Notes: generated by a model from the letters alone, not told the origin. Shown: positions 52,605-62,796, numbered from the stretch's first letter. The stretch: 64,000 nucleotides of DNA from Urechidicola sp. (GCA_028599075.1 JAQRMW010000041.1:29732-93731), one strand, 5' to 3'. Translations and numbers: made by a program.

Positions 52605-53522
52605 CTAAAAATAGCAAGAAGTATGTGGTAGCCAAGGTCCATTTTTCTTTAAATCAATATCTATAATAAGCATGATTTCGTGAGTACTTAAGCTTCCTAA
52701 GTCTGTTAATGTGTGGTCGTAGGTGTAGCCTATTCTAAAATTTTTGTTTAAAATAATTGCTAGCATTCCACTTAAAGAATCATGGTAGCGATAAGACACT
52801 CCCAATTCAATCATTTCATTGTATAAAAAGTTAGCATTAAAGTCAATAGATAAAGGTAAGTTTGAAGTGTAATTTATCATAGTTGATGGCTTAAATTTTA
52901 TTTGGTCTGTTAATTCAAACAACATTCCTGCAGTAGCAAAATAACTCATATGATCAGATAGTTCTACTTTATTGTTATCATAATCAATCCTGAATTTAGG
53001 TGTATTTAATAAATACGGAATTGACAATCCAGCATAAAAACGTTGATTGTAAAAATAGGCACCCATCCCAATATTAGGATAACTACCCTTGATTGATGCA
53101 TAAATCTCCTGATCTGGTGTGATTCCATCAGCTAAATTATTACTATAAAAAGACATTCCGCCTTTTAAACCAAAAGCTAGTAAATTATTTTGCGACAAAG
53201 CGATAGTATATGAAACATCAATATTAACATCGGTACTTTTAGACAAGCCAATTTTATCTGTAATAACAGAAAATCCAAGACCGACTCCGTCAAAAGCACG
53301 ACCATTTAATGAAAAGGTATTTGTTTTTGGAGCCCCATCTACACCCACCCACTGAGATCTTCCTAATAAAGCAATTGTTAAATCTGCACGCGCACCAGCA
53401 TAGGCAGGGTTTATCACCTGCATATTGTACATATATTGCGTATAATGAGGTATTTGTTGTGCAAAAGAATTTGTGCTGTACAACAAAAATAAAAAACTTA
53501 ATATGGGGTAAATCTTTTTCAT
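52605..53522 (-). CDS. PorP/SprF-family outer-membrane protein of the type IX secretion system
   Basis: 305 residues. Signal peptide MKKIYPILSFLFLLYSTNSFAQ, then QIPHYTQYMYNMQVINPAYAGARADLTIALLGRSQWVGVDGAPKTNTFSLNGR, the hallmark of PorP/SprF proteins, and a barrel ending in LIIDIDLKKNGPW. SprF-like proteins act as partners that attach or present a T9SS type B adhesin. Its ATG directly follows the stop codon of the 1462-residue adhesin, so the two form a translationally coupled pair. Confidence 0.94.
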   Translation of the reverse strand: MKKIYPILSFLFLLYSTNSFAQQIPHYTQYMYNMQVINPAYAGARADLTIALLGRSQWVGVDGAPKTNTFSLNGRAFDGVGLGFSVITDKIGLSKSTDVNIDVSYTIALSQNNLLAFGLKGGMSFYSNNLADGITPDQEIYASIKGSYPNIGMGAYFYNQRFYAGLSIPYLLNTPKFRIDYDNNKVELSDHMSYFATAGMLFELTDQIKFKPSTMINYTSNLPLSIDFNANFLYNEMIELGVSYRYHDSLSGMLAIILNKNFRIGYTYDHTLTDLGSLSTHEIMLIIDIDLKKNGPWLPHTSCYF

Positions 53523-56500
53523 TTATCTAATCAACTCTATAAAACTTGTTTTTGGTTTGGTGATGCCATCGTTGTAATTTAATGTGTAAAAATAGACGCC
53601 AGTTGGTACAGGGTTTCCATTGTATGTTCCATCCCACCAAAGTGGGTTTGTATTTCCGTTATTATTATAATTATAAACTTCACTACCCCATCTATCATAA
53701 ATAATGATGGTAAATTCTGGAAAGTCTTGTAATCCTGCAATTGCAAATGTTTCGCTTTCTCCATCGCCATTAGGAGAAAATAAATTAGGAATATCATTGT
53801 CTTTTATAGTTCCTAACCCTTCAATATAAGGAGGAAGATTTGTAACGTTGTTTGATGTAATACCAACACCCAAATTCATAAATTCTGTATCTTCATTTAA
53901 GTTGTCATCTATGGTTGTCACTTCAATAATGATAGACTCCGTTAGGGCAGGAATTGTGGTTGTAGTATTAATACTTGCATAATCTTCTGGAGCTGTTGCT
54001 GTTTCGTTGTTAGTTCTGATTGCTAGGTCAACTGCCTCGTAATTTTGCATCGGCTCTCCAGAGGCATTGACCATACTGATATTAAAAATTAACGGATTGC
54101 CTTCAACAACAATATCATCATTGATGATGATTGTTGGGTCAGGGTCAATATCTAAAATAGTTCCTGTTTTGTTTAAATCTTGAATACCGACATTGTTACT
54201 CGTAACTTGTCCAATAACAGCTAAAGCTTCTTCATCAGGTTCGTTTAGATTATCAATGTTTGTGGTGATATTAAACGTAACATCTAAATTAGGACTAGCA
54301 GGATCAATTGTTCCATCGATAGTATATAATGATGCTATTGCAGCATAATCATCTGGAGAAATTGCGATAATATCTGAAGTAGAAATATTGATTTCTGTAG
54401 GTGTAGAGCTGGGGTGACTCATAGTAATGGTATGCACTAAATCTACTCCTTCATTTTCTCGTGTATCATTCATACTGATATCTGGAGCAGTTTCATTATC
54501 TAAAATAGTTCCAATACCTTCTATACTTGTGGTGATTGTATTGTTTGATGTAATTGTACCCGTTAAAGTTAATAATTCATCTAATTCATAAATATTATCA
54601 TCTAATGTTGATACTGAAAATTGTGCACTTGTTTGTAAAGGTGGTATTATAAATGCAAATGCTGATACTTGATTGTAATCAAACGGGGTAATTGCTATAT
54701 AATAAATAGGCGAAGTAGCTGTACCATCAGCAGTGTTGAATGTAATATTGATAGGTGTAGCACTAGGTATTAAAATACTATTATTGTTGAGTGTAGTTAG
54801 AATAATTGTAAATGTTAAGTTGCCACCTTCTATAACCGAAACATCATCAATTATAATTACAATTGCTATAATCTCTCTCCAATCTCTCTCTGGAGTTGCT
54901 GCGTTATCGGCATTAGGAAAATCAGTTGGTACTTGTCCGTTTGTTGGATTAACTTGCGAGTCATTATTGTCAAAAGCATCATCCAAGCCATCACTGTCTG
55001 CATCGTTATTTGAAGGTGTAGTTTCTGGAGTTCCGTCACTATCACTATCCCAACCTTCAATAATGTCATTTCTAATATCACCATCAGAATTGGTGTCAAT
55101 ATAATCTGGAATTCCATCTGCTTCTGTATCAACAGGATTTATTCCAGTTTGGTAAGCGCTGTCAATTCCGTTTGCATCGATGGAGTTGTTTGGAGGGATA
55201 TAACTATCAGTTGCTTGTCCTTCAATATTGTCAACAATTCCATCATTATCAGCATCAATATCTAAATAATTGTCATTTCCAGTACTATCAGTATTCGGAA
55301 TTATATATGTTATTGATGAAAAAAAGGAGTCGTTAGTTTCTACCGTATTATCCAATCCGTTTGTGCCGACTGGTGAATTTGTGATTCCATCAGCATCTGT
55401 ATCTAAAGCAGTATTTGATGCTTCAGAGATATCAAAAATTCCGTCATTATCGCTGTCTAAATCAAAATGATTTGGGACCCCATCAAAATCAAAATCAAAA
55501 ACATCAATTATTCCATCACTATTAGAATCTGCTCCAAAACCTGTGTCTCGGTAGTTAGGAATTAAATCTAAATCATCATCAGCTAGAGGGTCTTGTCCAT
55601 TATATTCTATGGTGTCAGGAATGGTGTCATTGTCATCGTCAATGTCATTTAAATTTGTAATTCCGTCATTATCATTATCAGAAAAAACATCAACATTAAC
55701 ACTTCCTGTTGCAGTATTTAAATTGTTAAGAGGGTCTACAGCAGTAAAAGTTGAATTGTTTATACCAATACAATCATCATTAAAGATTACCGAAAATTCT
55801 ATTACTACATTTTGATTAGGTTCTAGAATTCCTGATGTACCGTTTAAAATATTGATATCAGTAATACCATCAAAATTAGGATTCAAAACTGGGTTTGTCA
55901 ATGCGGTAGAACTTAAAATGGTTGGGTTACTAACAGAAACAATATTACCACTACAAATGCTGTTGAGGTCGTCTACAATTTGTAAATTTTCTATCTGTAC
56001 TGCAGTACTCGTATTAGTAGCTGTTATCTGAAAAGTTATTTCGGTGTGCTCTAGTATTCCGTTAGGTGCATCATTAATAGTTGTAATTGTTTTTTCTGAA
56101 GTAGCAGACGAAATAAAATTAAATAACATAAAAGTTGAAAAGCAGTCACATTGATCATTTGAAGTCGGAATATCATCTGCTGCATTACCCACATAATATC
56201 TGTCTAAATGATCTCCTAATGCATCAGACCAAATTACAAAAGAATAGCGTCTTAAATTAAATGGTGTAGTTTCATCAAAACTATCTAATCCACCCTGGGT
56301 CATACTCCTACCCATTTGTAAAAAGTAATTCCTATCAATTGATGAGATTGTACCAATTTCATAATAGACTTCTAAAATGATTGTTTCACTAGCGGCTAAA
56401 TTTGTATTTGGAGCTAATAGTTTTGAATCTGTATCTCCGTTATAAGAACTGTTGATAGTAACTGGTGGCCCTGACACTTGTGTAATAATTAAATCTGTAA

Positions 56501-57911
56501 ACACAATTCCGTTATCAATAAAACGGCCTAAGCCCATGTTGTAGTTTACGTTGTTTGCAGTTGCAGGTCCTTCATTAGTAATGATGACAGTATTGACATA
56601 ATCATAACTACCATCAGGATTCACTTCTGGACTAGGTTCTGGAACATATAAGTTTGCAGCAACACTCGTTTCTGTCATGTGAAAATCGGTAGCTAAATAA
56701 TTAGAAGTATCATTTCCTATGGATGACGTCACGTTTATAATATTGTCAAAATCAATACCAGAACCAGATGGGGTAGGATTAGGTCTTCCATCGCATACAG
56801 GATCAAAAGTTACACAGAAAATAACAGTAATACTCTGTCTAGGATACAATACATTATTATTAATAGCATTAGAATTAAACATTTCATTTGAGGTGATATT
56901 CTCAAAGTCATTATTAAAAGAAGTTACATCCCAATCCATAGGATAGGGGTTGTTTACATAATCAATAGTAGGAGACATGCTTACAACAATATCATCTACT
57001 AGTGTAACACAACCATTGCCAAACACAGCTTGTAAATTATCAGTTAAATTTATATCTCGTATTAAGTTATTGGCATGATAATCTCTTGCATTACTTGTAT
57101 TTCTTAGTCGTACAGTATATTTTATTTTATAATCTCCATCAAATGTATACCCTTGATTACAGCTATTTAACAATTCAATATCAAGCAAATTGGTTATGCG
57201 CTCTACTGTTAAAAGAAATAACCCTGTTGCGGTATTTAGTCCATCATAAATAGTATAATTAATGTCAGGTACTGGGCCAGTGTATCCTGGGGTTGGTACA
57301 AAAGAGTAACTACCGTCAGCATTGATTGTTAAATTTCCTTCTGCAAGATTAGCAGTAAACCCTGCAGGATAGGTAGATCCGTTTACAGTAAATGTTAGAA
57401 TAGAAAGCGTGTCTCCGTCTGGGTCTGTATCATTTGCTAATAGTCCAGGGGCAGTTACAGTTAAAGTTGTGTTTATTTCAGCCGTATCAACATCTGTATT
57501 TGCAACTGGTGGGCTAAAGTTTGTTGTGTTTATAACATCTATAAATAATTGTGCAGTATTCGTATTTAATCCATCAGAAACTGTATAGGTTATGGGCGGA
57601 TAATTGCCAATATAGCCAATTGTAGGAGAGCATGTAAACCCGCCATTGTCGCTCATAGTAAAATTACCTTCAGTAAAATTAGCTGTTTGTCCAGCGTTAT
57701 ATGTAGTTCCGTTTATAGTAAATTGAGTTACGTTGAGTGTATCGCCATCATCGTCTGTATCATTTGCTAATACTCCGGGAGCTGTTACAGAAAGTGTCTG
57801 GTTTAACTCGACGGTAATGTTATCGTTATTTGTATTAGGAGGTGATTGTGCAAAAATAGTTGCACATAAAAAAAAGAAAAATAAAAAAGAAATAGGGTTG
57901 GTTTTCTTCAT
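53523..57911 (-). CDS. Large T9SS type B surface adhesin with gliding-motility-type C-terminal domain
   Basis: 1462 residues. Signal peptide (1-21); two cadherin-like/Ig domains with VTAPGVLANDTDDDGDTL and VTAPGLLANDTDPDGDTL (about 25-235); repeat-protein-like region (about 240-735); thrombospondin type 3-like Ca-binding repeats rich in D-x-D-x-D-G (about 740-1010: DNDNDGITNLNDIDDDND); three Calx-beta-like domains (about 1015-1370: VIEGGNLTFTIIL, RENEGVDLVHTITMS, VVEGNPLIFNISM); and a type B sorting domain (about 1375-1462: NLFSPNGDGESETFAI, IIYDRWGSEVYNY, GVYFYTLNYNDG). It is predicted to be exported by type IX secretion and held at the surface by the adjacent PorP/SprF protein. Confidence 0.95.
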   Translation of the reverse strand: MKKTNPISFLFFFFLCATIFAQSPPNTNNDNITVELNQTLSVTAPGVLANDTDDDGDTLNVTQFTINGTTYNAGQTANFTEGNFTMSDNGGFTCSPTIGYIGNYPPITYTVSDGLNTNTAQLFIDVINTTNFSPPVANTDVDTAEINTTLTVTAPGLLANDTDPDGDTLSILTFTVNGSTYPAGFTANLAEGNLTINADGSYSFVPTPGYTGPVPDINYTIYDGLNTATGLFLLTVERITNLLDIELLNSCNQGYTFDGDYKIKYTVRLRNTSNARDYHANNLIRDINLTDNLQAVFGNGCVTLVDDIVVSMSPTIDYVNNPYPMDWDVTSFNNDFENITSNEMFNSNAINNNVLYPRQSITVIFCVTFDPVCDGRPNPTPSGSGIDFDNIINVTSSIGNDTSNYLATDFHMTETSVAANLYVPEPSPEVNPDGSYDYVNTVIITNEGPATANNVNYNMGLGRFIDNGIVFTDLIITQVSGPPVTINSSYNGDTDSKLLAPNTNLAASETIILEVYYEIGTISSIDRNYFLQMGRSMTQGGLDSFDETTPFNLRRYSFVIWSDALGDHLDRYYVGNAADDIPTSNDQCDCFSTFMLFNFISSATSEKTITTINDAPNGILEHTEITFQITATNTSTAVQIENLQIVDDLNSICSGNIVSVSNPTILSSTALTNPVLNPNFDGITDINILNGTSGILEPNQNVVIEFSVIFNDDCIGINNSTFTAVDPLNNLNTATGSVNVDVFSDNDNDGITNLNDIDDDNDTIPDTIEYNGQDPLADDDLDLIPNYRDTGFGADSNSDGIIDVFDFDFDGVPNHFDLDSDNDGIFDISEASNTALDTDADGITNSPVGTNGLDNTVETNDSFFSSITYIIPNTDSTGNDNYLDIDADNDGIVDNIEGQATDSYIPPNNSIDANGIDSAYQTGINPVDTEADGIPDYIDTNSDGDIRNDIIEGWDSDSDGTPETTPSNNDADSDGLDDAFDNNDSQVNPTNGQVPTDFPNADNAATPERDWREIIAIVIIIDDVSVIEGGNLTFTIILTTLNNNSILIPSATPINITFNTADGTATSPIYYIAITPFDYNQVSAFAFIIPPLQTSAQFSVSTLDDNIYELDELLTLTGTITSNNTITTSIEGIGTILDNETAPDISMNDTRENEGVDLVHTITMSHPSSTPTEINISTSDIIAISPDDYAAIASLYTIDGTIDPASPNLDVTFNITTNIDNLNEPDEEALAVIGQVTSNNVGIQDLNKTGTILDIDPDPTIIINDDIVVEGNPLIFNISMVNASGEPMQNYEAVDLAIRTNNETATAPEDYASINTTTTIPALTESIIIEVTTIDDNLNEDTEFMNLGVGITSNNVTNLPPYIEGLGTIKDNDIPNLFSPNGDGESETFAIAGLQDFPEFTIIIYDRWGSEVYNYNNNGNTNPLWWDGTYNGNPVPTGVYFYTLNYNDGITKPKTSFIELIR

Positions 57912-58016
57912 ATCAATTTTTAATAAGCTTAATTTATATAAATTAAGTACTTCTAAAACGCTAAAATAATGATATTATTGAATTAAAGATATGAATTCTT
58001 TTTTTTTGAAATGAAA

Positions 58017-59042
58017 TTATTTATCCCCCAGTCGTGCCATGATAGGAAAGTGGTCAGAATATTTGATGTCGTAAGTTTTAAAATTGTTGATTTCAAAAAC
58101 AGGATCGGTCAGTATAAAATCTATTCTTGCTGGTAAAAAGTAGTCATAAGATTTTCCAAAACCTTTTCCTGCCACTACAAAAGCATCTTTTTTATCAGCC
58201 TTTACTTTATGGTAAGCCCATGAAAAAGCAGTATTGTTAAAATCGCCCATTAGAATAGTCTTGTAGTTACATTTTTCTTCATGGGCTATGATCTGCTCAA
58301 CTTGGGTTACTTGCTTTTCAAAAGTGTTTTGCAATCTTTTTACCAATCGTTCTGTATCTTTTTCTCCAAAATTTTCTTTGTCTAACTGAATGTGTTGTGA
58401 TTCTAAATGCACATTATAAACCCTTATGGTGTCTTTGCCTTTAAGAATATCAGCAAAAATGGTGTTATTGGCACTTCCCTTAAAATCAAGAGATCCTTTA
58501 TTGATGATTTTGTACTTAGAAAAAATTGCCAATCCAAAGTAAGAAATTTCCTTGTTAGAATTCCGCTTAATATAGTTGTACTTATAATCGAAATTCACAT
58601 CGTAATCTGTCAAAAATTCTTGAAAACAAATGATATCAGGATTTTTACTTTCAATAAAATCTGACACCAATTTTAATGTTTCTTCCTTGCCTTCTTTTTT
58701 CCACTTATAGATATTAAATAAACGGACATTGTAACTCATTACTTTTAAATCATCAGTCATTAAAACTTCTTTATCTGCAATTTTATACAGAAGATTTAAT
58801 TGATTAAAACCTATTAGTAATACAAGGGTAGAAACTAAGAATTGCTTTTTAAGTTTAAGAATCCAATAGACCGCAAATAAAATATTTAGTACAATTAAAA
58901 CCGGAACTGCTAAACTAAAAACTGCAATAATACCAAATGTTTTTGGTGATAAGTAAGGGAGTAAATTTGAAAGTAGGAGGGTTGCAGCCAATAATGAATT
59001 TAGCAGAAACAATATTTTATCAACCCACGATAATTTTTTCAT
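58017..59042 (-). CDS. Membrane-anchored endonuclease/exonuclease/phosphatase family protein
   Basis: 341 residues. Three hydrophobic helices in the first about 95 residues are followed by an EEP domain: KVMSYNVRLFNIYKW (metal-binding Asn), IICFQEFLTDYD (metal-binding Glu), VYNVHLESQHI, LMGDFNNTAFSWAY (Asp/Asn) and a C-terminal KYSDHFPIMARL with the catalytic Asp-His. The domain cleaves phosphodiester or phosphate bonds; substrate unknown. The membrane part suggests action at the envelope. Confidence 0.87.
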   Translation of the reverse strand: MKKLSWVDKILFLLNSLLAATLLLSNLLPYLSPKTFGIIAVFSLAVPVLIVLNILFAVYWILKLKKQFLVSTLVLLIGFNQLNLLYKIADKEVLMTDDLKVMSYNVRLFNIYKWKKEGKEETLKLVSDFIESKNPDIICFQEFLTDYDVNFDYKYNYIKRNSNKEISYFGLAIFSKYKIINKGSLDFKGSANNTIFADILKGKDTIRVYNVHLESQHIQLDKENFGEKDTERLVKRLQNTFEKQVTQVEQIIAHEEKCNYKTILMGDFNNTAFSWAYHKVKADKKDAFVVAGKGFGKSYDYFLPARIDFILTDPVFEINNFKTYDIKYSDHFPIMARLGDK

Positions 59043-59088
59043 AATTCAATTGAATTATTTAACAGTTCTAAAAGCAAATTTATTTTTT

Positions 59089-59112
59089 CTAACAACTAAC
59101 AACTAATAATTA
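59089..59112. repeat. Short heptad array directly after the rhomboid stop codon
   Basis: Plus-strand units CTAACAA, CTAACAA, CTAATAA (59089-59109), followed at once by the TAA stop (59110-59112) of the rhomboid gene. On the gene strand the array is stop, TTATTAG, TTGTTAG, TTGTTAG. Confidence 0.8.
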
Positions 59113-59931
59113 TTTACCTACTTTAAATAGAAAATCTTTTTCTTCTTTGGTCAAAGCATCATATCCAGACTTACTAATTTTATCTAAAATCACATCAATT
59201 TTTTGTTGATGCGCATTTGATTCTTTGTGAGTAGGTTTTCTTTTTATGTCTTTGTTTTTATACACAGTTTTAAATGGTGTAGATTTTTTAGGTTTAAAAA
59301 TAGTTGCAACATAATTGATGCTATTTTCGAACCATTTGCCAATATCCAATCCTTTTTCTAACAGTTTGGTATATACAAATCCAAGTAATGCACCACCCAG
59401 GTGAGCAATGTTCCCCCCAAAATTATCGCCTTTTAAATCGATAATACTCAACCCTACATAAAATCCAGCAATCACCCAGAGCTTTATACCACCAATTAGT
59501 CTTAGGCGAATTTCGTAAGTCGGAATCTTTGTTGCAATTCCTACAATAATTGCCATTAAACCTGCTGATGCTCCTACTAAATTACTATTTGGTTTGATAG
59601 TTAAAAATGCAATACCACCTGCAAAAATTCCCAAGAAAAAATAATTAATGAATTGTTTTTTAGAGAAGAACTGTAAGAATAAGTCACCTATATAAAATAA
59701 GAATATCATGTTGAATAATACATGCGGAAAACTGCCATGAAAGAATCCATAGCTAATCAAGGTCCAAGGCTTCGTAAAGAAAATATCTAGGTTAGAACTC
59801 AAGGTAAACCATTTTTCTACAAAAGGCATTGTAAACAACGAAATCACAAAGAGCACTACATTGATATAAATGATTTGCTCAACAATAGTGGCTTGTTTAA
59901 ACCCAAGTTTTATGCGGTCTAGTGAGCTCAT
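59110..59931 (-). CDS. Rhomboid-family intramembrane serine protease (second of tandem pair)
   Basis: 273 residues from the ATG at 59931; a TTG nine bases upstream extends the frame but is less likely. Six hydrophobic segments. Rhomboid motifs: HGSFPHVLFNMIFLFYIGDLFLQFF, catalytic Ser in NLVGASAGLMAIIVG (G-A-S-A-G), and catalytic His in NIAHLGGALLGFVY. A basic cytoplasmic C-terminal tail (about 205-273) ends in a short helical segment. It cleaves transmembrane substrates, unknown here. The start overlaps the stop of the first rhomboid by one base. Confidence 0.9.
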   Translation of the reverse strand: MSSLDRIKLGFKQATIVEQIIYINVVLFVISLFTMPFVEKWFTLSSNLDIFFTKPWTLISYGFFHGSFPHVLFNMIFLFYIGDLFLQFFSKKQFINYFFLGIFAGGIAFLTIKPNSNLVGASAGLMAIIVGIATKIPTYEIRLRLIGGIKLWVIAGFYVGLSIIDLKGDNFGGNIAHLGGALLGFVYTKLLEKGLDIGKWFENSINYVATIFKPKKSTPFKTVYKNKDIKRKPTHKESNAHQQKIDVILDKISKSGYDALTKEEKDFLFKVGK

Positions 59932-60680
59932 CAATTCCAACGTTTAAATTGATTTCGTTTCCAATAGTAGGCAATTATTGCTCCAGTTAAAGCTCCACCA
60001 ACATGTGCAAAATGCGCTACATTGACACCGAAAATTGAATTGCCTCCAGAAAACCCAGAATAAATTTCATAAACTAAAATCAAAGGGATAAAATATTTCG
60101 CAGCTATCGGAATTGGCAAAAAGATTAAAGCCATTTTTGCATTTGGGAAGTTCAACCCAAATGCCGCAATCAAACCCATAATTGCTCCTGAAGCTCCTAA
60201 ACTACTTTTGAAAAAGACATTATTCATTTTAATCAAATTGTCTTGGCCAACAATATTTCCCCATCCCGTGTTGTATTTGCCTTCATTTAATAAAGCAATA
60301 ATTTCATCTTTTGAAACTCCTGTTGATACTATCTCGGAAATTATCGAATTAAATTGTATATAATCTATTGTAAAGGGTAAAAGGACTGCACCCAATCCCG
60401 CAGAAAAGTAAAAGAATAAAAACTTGTTCCTTCCCCACATTTGTTCTAGTGGAGTTCCAAACATCCATAGACCTAACATGTTCATAATGATATGAAAGTA
60501 GAAAGTCGGGTGATGCATAAACATATGCGTAAATATTTGCCAGACTTTAAAGTTGTCGTTTTCAGGAAACCAAAGAGAAAGCCATTCAAAAGCTTTATCG
60601 CCTACAGTTAAGCTACCAACAAAAATCACTACATTAATAATAATCAAATGCTTAACGGCATCTGTAATTCTATTCATCAT
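59931..60680 (-). CDS. Rhomboid-family intramembrane serine protease (first of tandem pair)
   Basis: 249 residues, six hydrophobic segments. Motifs: FTHMFMHHPTFYFHIIMNMLGLWMFGTPLEQMWG (rhomboid L1/TM2), catalytic Ser in SSLGASGAIMGLIAAFG, and catalytic His in NVAHFAHVGGALTGAIIAY. The protein differs from its neighbour by an insertion after TM3 (about 95-140). It overlaps mutL by 4 nt (ATGA) and the next rhomboid by one base, so all three are translationally coupled. Confidence 0.9.
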   Translation of the reverse strand: MMNRITDAVKHLIIINVVIFVGSLTVGDKAFEWLSLWFPENDNFKVWQIFTHMFMHHPTFYFHIIMNMLGLWMFGTPLEQMWGRNKFLFFYFSAGLGAVLLPFTIDYIQFNSIISEIVSTGVSKDEIIALLNEGKYNTGWGNIVGQDNLIKMNNVFFKSSLGASGAIMGLIAAFGLNFPNAKMALIFLPIPIAAKYFIPLILVYEIYSGFSGGNSIFGVNVAHFAHVGGALTGAIIAYYWKRNQFKRWN

Positions 60681-62509
60681 AATCCAAATCTTTTATCAAT
60701 TTCGTTCAACTCCATTGAAATAAACGTTGGCTTTCCGCTGGGTGAATGATTAGGTTCTTTGCATAAAAATAGTTGCTCTACTAATCCTTCTTGCTCTTCT
60801 TTAGATAAGAGGGTTCCATTTTTTATTGCCAAACTTTTTGCCAAACTTTTTGCCATCACATCTAACTGACTAAAGCTAGTTTCTGGTATTTCATTTTTAA
60901 TGTCATCCAATAATTGCTCTAACACAATGGATACTTGGCTTTCAGAAATTGCAATCGGAATTCCTTTTACAACTAATGATTCATCTTCAATTTTATCGAA
61001 CAAAAAACCAGTACTTTCTATGTCGGCTTGAATTTCTTTAATCAGTATAATATCATCATTGCTAAAGTTAATTTCTAGCGGAAATAGTAACTGTTGGCTT
61101 GCAGTATCATTAACGGTTATATGCGCCAAATATTCTTCGTACAAAATTCTTTGGTGTGCTAAATTTTGATTGATAAATATGATTCCAGACTTAATAGTAC
61201 TCACAATATATTTTTTGTGAATTTGATGTGTTTTAAATAATGATTGCTCTTCTTTAAACAATGAAGCATTGATTAATTCTGATTCAACATCAATATTTTT
61301 AATGTCTGTTTCTGGAGCTTTGATATCTACATATAAGCTTTCCCATTGTTGATTTTTTTCTCGTTTATACGGAAATTTAATGCCCTTTTGTTGCTCGGTT
61401 TTAAAAGGGTTAAAATTTCTATCAACCGTAACACTTGGTGCTTTTTTTGGTTGATTTTCTTTAAAATCATAAGGTACATCTAGCGTAGCATCACGATTAA
61501 AGTCTAATACTGGAGCAACATTATATTGCCCTAACCCATGTTTAACTGTTGAGCGTAAAATGGCATATAAAATCTTTTCATTATCAAACTTCACTTCAGT
61601 TTTTGTTGGGTGAATGTTGATGTCAATACTTTGGGTTGGTACAGTTAAATACAAAAAATAAGAGGGATGATATCCATTTGCAAGTAATCCATCAAATGCA
61701 CTCAAAATTGCGTGATGTAAATAAGGGCTTTTAATAAATCGATTGTTTACAAAGAAAAATTGCTCTCCTCTTTTTTTCTTAGCATACTCTGGTTTCGAAA
61801 TAAATCCGGTTAACCCTAAGACTTCAGTTTCTTCATTAATAGGAACTAATTTTTCATTGGTTTTTTTTCCGAGTATTGCAACAATACGTTGACGTAAATT
61901 GGTGTCGTTTAAGCGATATACTTCGCTGTCGTTATGAAACATCGAAAATTCAATATCTGGATGTACTAATGCAACTCGTTGAAATTCATCAACAATATGT
62001 CGCGTTTCTACTGGATTTGATTTTAAGAAATTTCGACGTGCAGGAATGTTGTAAAATAAATTTTTAACCGCAATTGAAGTTCCTTTTGAAGTCGAAATCA
62101 AATCTTGAGATACAACTTCAGAACCTTCAATTTTAATTTGAGTGCCTAATTCTTGCTCCGCTGGTTTTGTTTTTAATTCAACATGTGCAATTGCAGCAAT
62201 AGATGCAAGCGCTTCACCACGAAATCCTTTAGTTTCGATATTAAATAAATCTTGAGCAGTTTTTATTTTAGAAGTTGCATGACGCTCAAAGCATAAGCGA
62301 GCATCGGTTTCGCTCATGCCTTTACCATTATCAATCACTTGAATGAGAGATTTACCAGCATCCTTAATTAATAACTTAATTGAAGTCGCATTAGCATCAA
62401 TGGCATTTTCTAGTAATTCTTTGACTACTGAAGCAGGACGTTGCACCACCTCACCTGCAGCAATTTGATTGGCAACGTGGTCAGGTAAAAGTTGAATGAT
62501 ATCTGACAT
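60677..62509 (-). CDS. mutL: DNA mismatch repair protein MutL
   Basis: 610 residues. The N-terminal GHKL ATPase has IAAGEVVQRPASVVKELLENAIDA (motif I with catalytic Glu), IQVIDNGKGM (II), and TKGFRGEALASIAAI (III), followed by a transducer domain up to about 330 (NIHPTKTEVKFDN). The C-terminal domain (about 410-600) has NQNLAHQRILYEEYLA where endonuclease-type MutL proteins have DQHAxxExxxxE, so the metal-binding acid and His appear to be replaced. The start codon overlaps the stop of the upstream small gene (TAATG). Confidence 0.96.
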   Translation of the reverse strand: MSDIIQLLPDHVANQIAAGEVVQRPASVVKELLENAIDANATSIKLLIKDAGKSLIQVIDNGKGMSETDARLCFERHATSKIKTAQDLFNIETKGFRGEALASIAAIAHVELKTKPAEQELGTQIKIEGSEVVSQDLISTSKGTSIAVKNLFYNIPARRNFLKSNPVETRHIVDEFQRVALVHPDIEFSMFHNDSEVYRLNDTNLRQRIVAILGKKTNEKLVPINEETEVLGLTGFISKPEYAKKKRGEQFFFVNNRFIKSPYLHHAILSAFDGLLANGYHPSYFLYLTVPTQSIDINIHPTKTEVKFDNEKILYAILRSTVKHGLGQYNVAPVLDFNRDATLDVPYDFKENQPKKAPSVTVDRNFNPFKTEQQKGIKFPYKREKNQQWESLYVDIKAPETDIKNIDVESELINASLFKEEQSLFKTHQIHKKYIVSTIKSGIIFINQNLAHQRILYEEYLAHITVNDTASQQLLFPLEINFSNDDIILIKEIQADIESTGFLFDKIEDESLVVKGIPIAISESQVSIVLEQLLDDIKNEIPETSFSQLDVMAKSLAKSLAIKNGTLLSKEEQEGLVEQLFLCKEPNHSPSGKPTFISMELNEIDKRFGL

Positions 62510-62796
62510 TAAAATAAAGTGTGTAAATCTAAAATGTAAACTGCAATACCAACTAAGATGGTAATGATAATAGCTAATCGGATAGTAGAACTTCTGTTAG
62601 AAGCTAATCTTTTGTTTTTAACCCACTCGTTTTTTAAGTTGTTTTTTGTGAAATGAATTCGGGTAGCATCTTCTTTCGATTCTTTGTCGCTGTATTTCAG
62701 CTTCAAATTTTCGATACGTTCTTTTCGCTCATCATAATAACGAGGCTTGTAATCAAAAACGTAGTGTTTACGCGATTTAAATGCTTTTCCGAACAT
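62509..62796 (-). CDS. Small single-pass membrane protein upstream of mutL
   Basis: 95 residues from the ATG at 62796 (a TTG directly upstream is less likely). The first about 70 residues are strongly basic and charged (MFGKAFKSRKHYVFDYKPRYYDERKERIENLKLKY), followed by one C-terminal transmembrane helix (IRLAIIITILVGIAVYIL). Homologues near ribH are often called 'riboflavin synthase subunit beta', which is a neighbour-based misname. Function unknown. Its stop overlaps the mutL start by one base. Confidence 0.75.
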   Translation of the reverse strand: MFGKAFKSRKHYVFDYKPRYYDERKERIENLKLKYSDKESKEDATRIHFTKNNLKNEWVKNKRLASNRSSTIRLAIIITILVGIAVYILDLHTLF

